Below are positions 5,003 through 6,926 of a stretch of DNA of 6,926 nt, piece by piece. The position numbers and the translations under genes are program-made. Source of the stretch: Actinomycetota bacterium (GTDB lineage Bacteria > Actinomycetota > Acidimicrobiia > Acidimicrobiales > Poriferisodalaceae). The notes beneath the pieces are model-generated. The model did not search any database. It had not been told where the DNA came from and saw only the letters and a program-made list of their open reading frames with translations. The DNA lies in NCBI GenBank assembly GCA_013151655.1, contig JAADHX010000157.1:9706-16631 (forward strand), read 5' to 3'. Positions within the stretch are counted from its first letter, which is position 1, and every line of letters begins with the position of its first letter.

Positions 5003-6926
5003 ATGCGAACTCGCCGGGTGACTCGAATTGTGCTGGTTACGGCCTCAGTGGTTCTGGCGGTGCTTGGCATTGGGCCGATCGCGGTTGGAGTTGGCGGGGC
5101 CGCCGCTGATCTGGCCAATGATCCGAGTTCCGATCTCATGGAATCAGATGCGTTCGTGCTTGATGCCGTTGGGCCAGGAAGATGCTTGCCTACCACCGCG
5201 GTAACCGGGTCGCTAGTCGAGTGCCGTTTCCCGCTAATTGGTCGCGTGCAGCTGCCCCTCGACTGGCAGGGTCCGGTAACTGCGGTGGTGTCTCCAGGGA
5301 TCAACTTCGACACGTCGCCGCTGCCTGTGTGCGTGTTCGAACTCGGCGAGCTGCGTTGTTCGCGTATCTCTGCGCCATTTCAGCCTGGAGACGTTGAGGT
5401 CTCGCTCGACCTAGATGGTCAGACTCGAACCCTCGCTCAGTTCGTCGTTGTTGAGTCGTTCGACTACGACTACTTCGTTTTAGCCGAATCAGGTCCGGAG
5501 CCAGTCGCTTTCGAGGGCCGACCGGTTCGCCTCTCGACGTGGCGCAACGTCGAATTCTCCGAGCAGTCGTTGTGGGCCAACGTGCTGCGCCGAGTGGAGG
5601 GTCCGGAACGGTTCGCCGACCCACTCGAATACGTATCGACCCAGCGGATGACCGTGCCACAGCTCAACACGTTCGACAGTGTGACCAACGAAGTCGAGCC
5701 TCCCACTGAACCAGGACGTTATGTGATCTTGATGTGCGTGGGTGAAAGCGAAGAGACGTGTTCGGTTATCCCGAACCACATTTCGTTTCAAGTGATCGAC
5801 CCAAAGTTGGTTGAGATCGTCCCCGGCCACAATCGAGCCGAGGCCGAGCGCATCAATCTGGTGTTCGCCGGCAGTGGCTTCCCCGACGGAGTGAAAGTGG
5901 TCGATGTAGCCAGAGAGCTCCTGACCACCGACGGTGCCGTGCTCGACCGCTACGAAGGCGGAGGAATCAACGTCGTCGACGACAACGGCGCGACCGAAGG
6001 TTCTCTCGTGGCCGACATTGTGTTCGGCCCCTTTGCGATTGAACCGATGGCAAGCAACATGGCCAAGTTCAATCTGTGGGCCATCCCAGACCAAATCGAG
6101 GATGAGCGGGCATTCTTCCATAACGCAGACCCCGAATTTTCAACCGGTAACGATCTCGACGGTTTCATTCTTGGCCACGTCTCGATTGTGAACCTTCACC
6201 ATCAAGCATTGGGCCGATATGAACGATCCGAGGCTTGGTGGACCGGCTTTAGAGGAGCAACAGAGGTTCCCGAACTCGATGATCTCGACTTCGCTGGAAT
6301 CTACCTTGCCATCGACGCTCTCCAGCCGCTCACTGCGGCCAGAACGTTGGCCCACGAAATGGGCCATGCCCTATTCGACCTGCGCGATGAGTACTTCGAG
6401 GTTGGTCGAGGAACCGAATATGGGTTCCCTAACTGTGCTTTGGGTGATGAAGAGGCAACCAACTGGTGGGGTGATCAGGTTGGCGAGATAGATCCGTTTG
6501 TAGACGAATACATGGCTGTCCTCGATCGGTACGACTGGTTCTACCCAGACGACATCGTTCAGCAACTGACCGTGGGCGAGGTCGGGAGCGTTACGGGAGG
6601 GTGCTACGACGGGGGAACAGCAACGATGCGGCCAACGCCGGATTCACTAATGAACTCTGAGGTTCCAGTATTTGGAGCCGTCAATCGGCTGCGCGTTAGC
6701 CAGGTTCTCGATCAGTTCAATCCACGGGTGCCTCTAACTCAGGCTGCCGACGCGGTGCTGAGGTGTTTCCCGGCCGCTCAGATCGAGGCCAGTGAGAGCG
6801 TGCTCTGTGGAGGACAACTGACGCGGTGGGTAGACCAGCCGAGCGGCCAGCTCGAGATTGCTGTTGGGGACACGGTCGTAAGGTGTCGCATCGACACCAT
6901 CGATGTGGGCGACGTCAGGGGTGTCA
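5003..6926 (+). CDS. Exported zinc metalloprotease, peptidase M64 (IgA peptidase)-like, 3' end missing
   Basis: The frame is open for 641 codons from ATG 5003 to the window edge, with an in-frame TAG at 4991 just upstream, so 5003 is the first possible ATG. A Sec signal peptide is clear: basic RTRRVTR, a hydrophobic core at about 9-30 and A-A-A|D near 35. Residues 40-270 look like two beta-rich, Ig-like domains without a named match, with cysteines at 61/74, 110/119 and 245/253 that could pair as disulfides. The M64-like region starts near 277 (INLVFAGSGF at 284-293, FNLW at 356-359). The zinc site is HEMGHALFDLRDEY (451-464): H451 and H455 bind zinc, E452 is the catalytic base, and an acidic residue of the D462-E463-Y464 group is presumably the third ligand. 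Family-like downstream motifs are NC (477-478), WW (488-489), GGCYDGG (around 534) and MRPTPDSLMN (542-551). A cysteine-containing C-terminal extension begins at about 575. It probably cleaves extracellular or cell-surface proteins; the substrate cannot be told. GAGG directly abuts the ATG, too close for a normal ribosome binding site. Confidence 0.85.
   Translation, partial: MRTRRVTRIVLVTASVVLAVLGIGPIAVGVGGAAADLANDPSSDLMESDAFVLDAVGPGRCLPTTAVTGSLVECRFPLIGRVQLPLDWQGPVTAVVSPGINFDTSPLPVCVFELGELRCSRISAPFQPGDVEVSLDLDGQTRTLAQFVVVESFDYDYFVLAESGPEPVAFEGRPVRLSTWRNVEFSEQSLWANVLRRVEGPERFADPLEYVSTQRMTVPQLNTFDSVTNEVEPPTEPGRYVILMCVGESEETCSVIPNHISFQVIDPKLVEIVPGHNRAEAERINLVFAGSGFPDGVKVVDVARELLTTDGAVLDRYEGGGINVVDDNGATEGSLVADIVFGPFAIEPMASNMAKFNLWAIPDQIEDERAFFHNADPEFSTGNDLDGFILGHVSIVNLHHQALGRYERSEAWWTGFRGATEVPELDDLDFAGIYLAIDALQPLTAARTLAHEMGHALFDLRDEYFEVGRGTEYGFPNCALGDEEATNWWGDQVGEIDPFVDEYMAVLDRYDWFYPDDIVQQLTVGEVGSVTGGCYDGGTATMRPTPDSLMNSEVPVFGAVNRLRVSQVLDQFNPRVPLTQAADAVLRCFPAAQIEASESVLCGGQLTRWVDQPSGQLEIAVGDTVVRCRIDTIDVGDVRGV

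Noticed and set aside
5489..6121. 210-codon minus-strand open frame opposite the protease gene
   Set aside because: It is antisense to a well-supported secreted protease whose frame is open for 641 codons; it is His/Val-rich, as expected of the complement of Asp/Asn/Thr codons.
1..6926. Mobile element, CRISPR array, tRNA/rRNA or toxin-antitoxin system
   Set aside because: No transposase or integrase motifs, no regularly spaced repeats, no cloverleaf or rRNA sequence, and no paired small genes were found on either strand.

Overview
The window looks like chromosomal DNA from a moderately high-GC actinobacterium, possibly an Acidimicrobiia-type lineage. The evidence is an actinobacterial-type LexA box (CGAAC-N4-GTTCGA), a DnaE2/ImuC polymerase with the actinobacterial N-terminus MGFNNPGVSWTELERRLSGR and C-terminus SRDFR, a promoter arranged for leaderless translation, and hairpin terminators without U-tracts. 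Placement below phylum level is a guess.

Layout, left to right. (1) Positions 1-1038, + strand: the 3' part of a multi-spanning membrane protein of unknown function, open from the first base. (2) Positions 1055-1102: a strong near-palindromic hairpin, probably its terminator. (3) Positions 1122-1150: an SOS promoter with the LexA box lying between -35 and -10. (4) Positions 1157-4465, + strand: a complete, apparently intact dnaE2 (imuC), the error-prone DNA polymerase of SOS mutagenesis. Its ATG falls where transcription is expected to begin. (5) Positions 4474-4571: a cluster of three hairpins between convergent genes. (6) Positions 4588-4785, - strand: a 65-residue Arg-rich helical protein with an internal repeat and a good ribosome binding site. 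(7) Positions 4786-5002: a divergent intergenic region with a candidate promoter for the gene to its right. (8) Positions 5003-6926, + strand: the first 641 codons of a large exported protein with a peptidase M64 (IgA peptidase-like) zinc metalloprotease domain, which runs off the right edge.

The genes do not form one operon or an obvious common pathway. dnaE2 has its own damage-inducible promoter and its own terminator, and no imuA/imuB partner is visible on either side, so it appears to be a stand-alone SOS transcription unit. The metalloprotease and the membrane protein are envelope or extracellular functions that happen to flank it. I see no mobile element, CRISPR array, tRNA or rRNA. Nothing here supports a clearly new multi-gene system; the best leads are the leaderless SOS promoter, the divergent M64-like protease and the small repeat protein.
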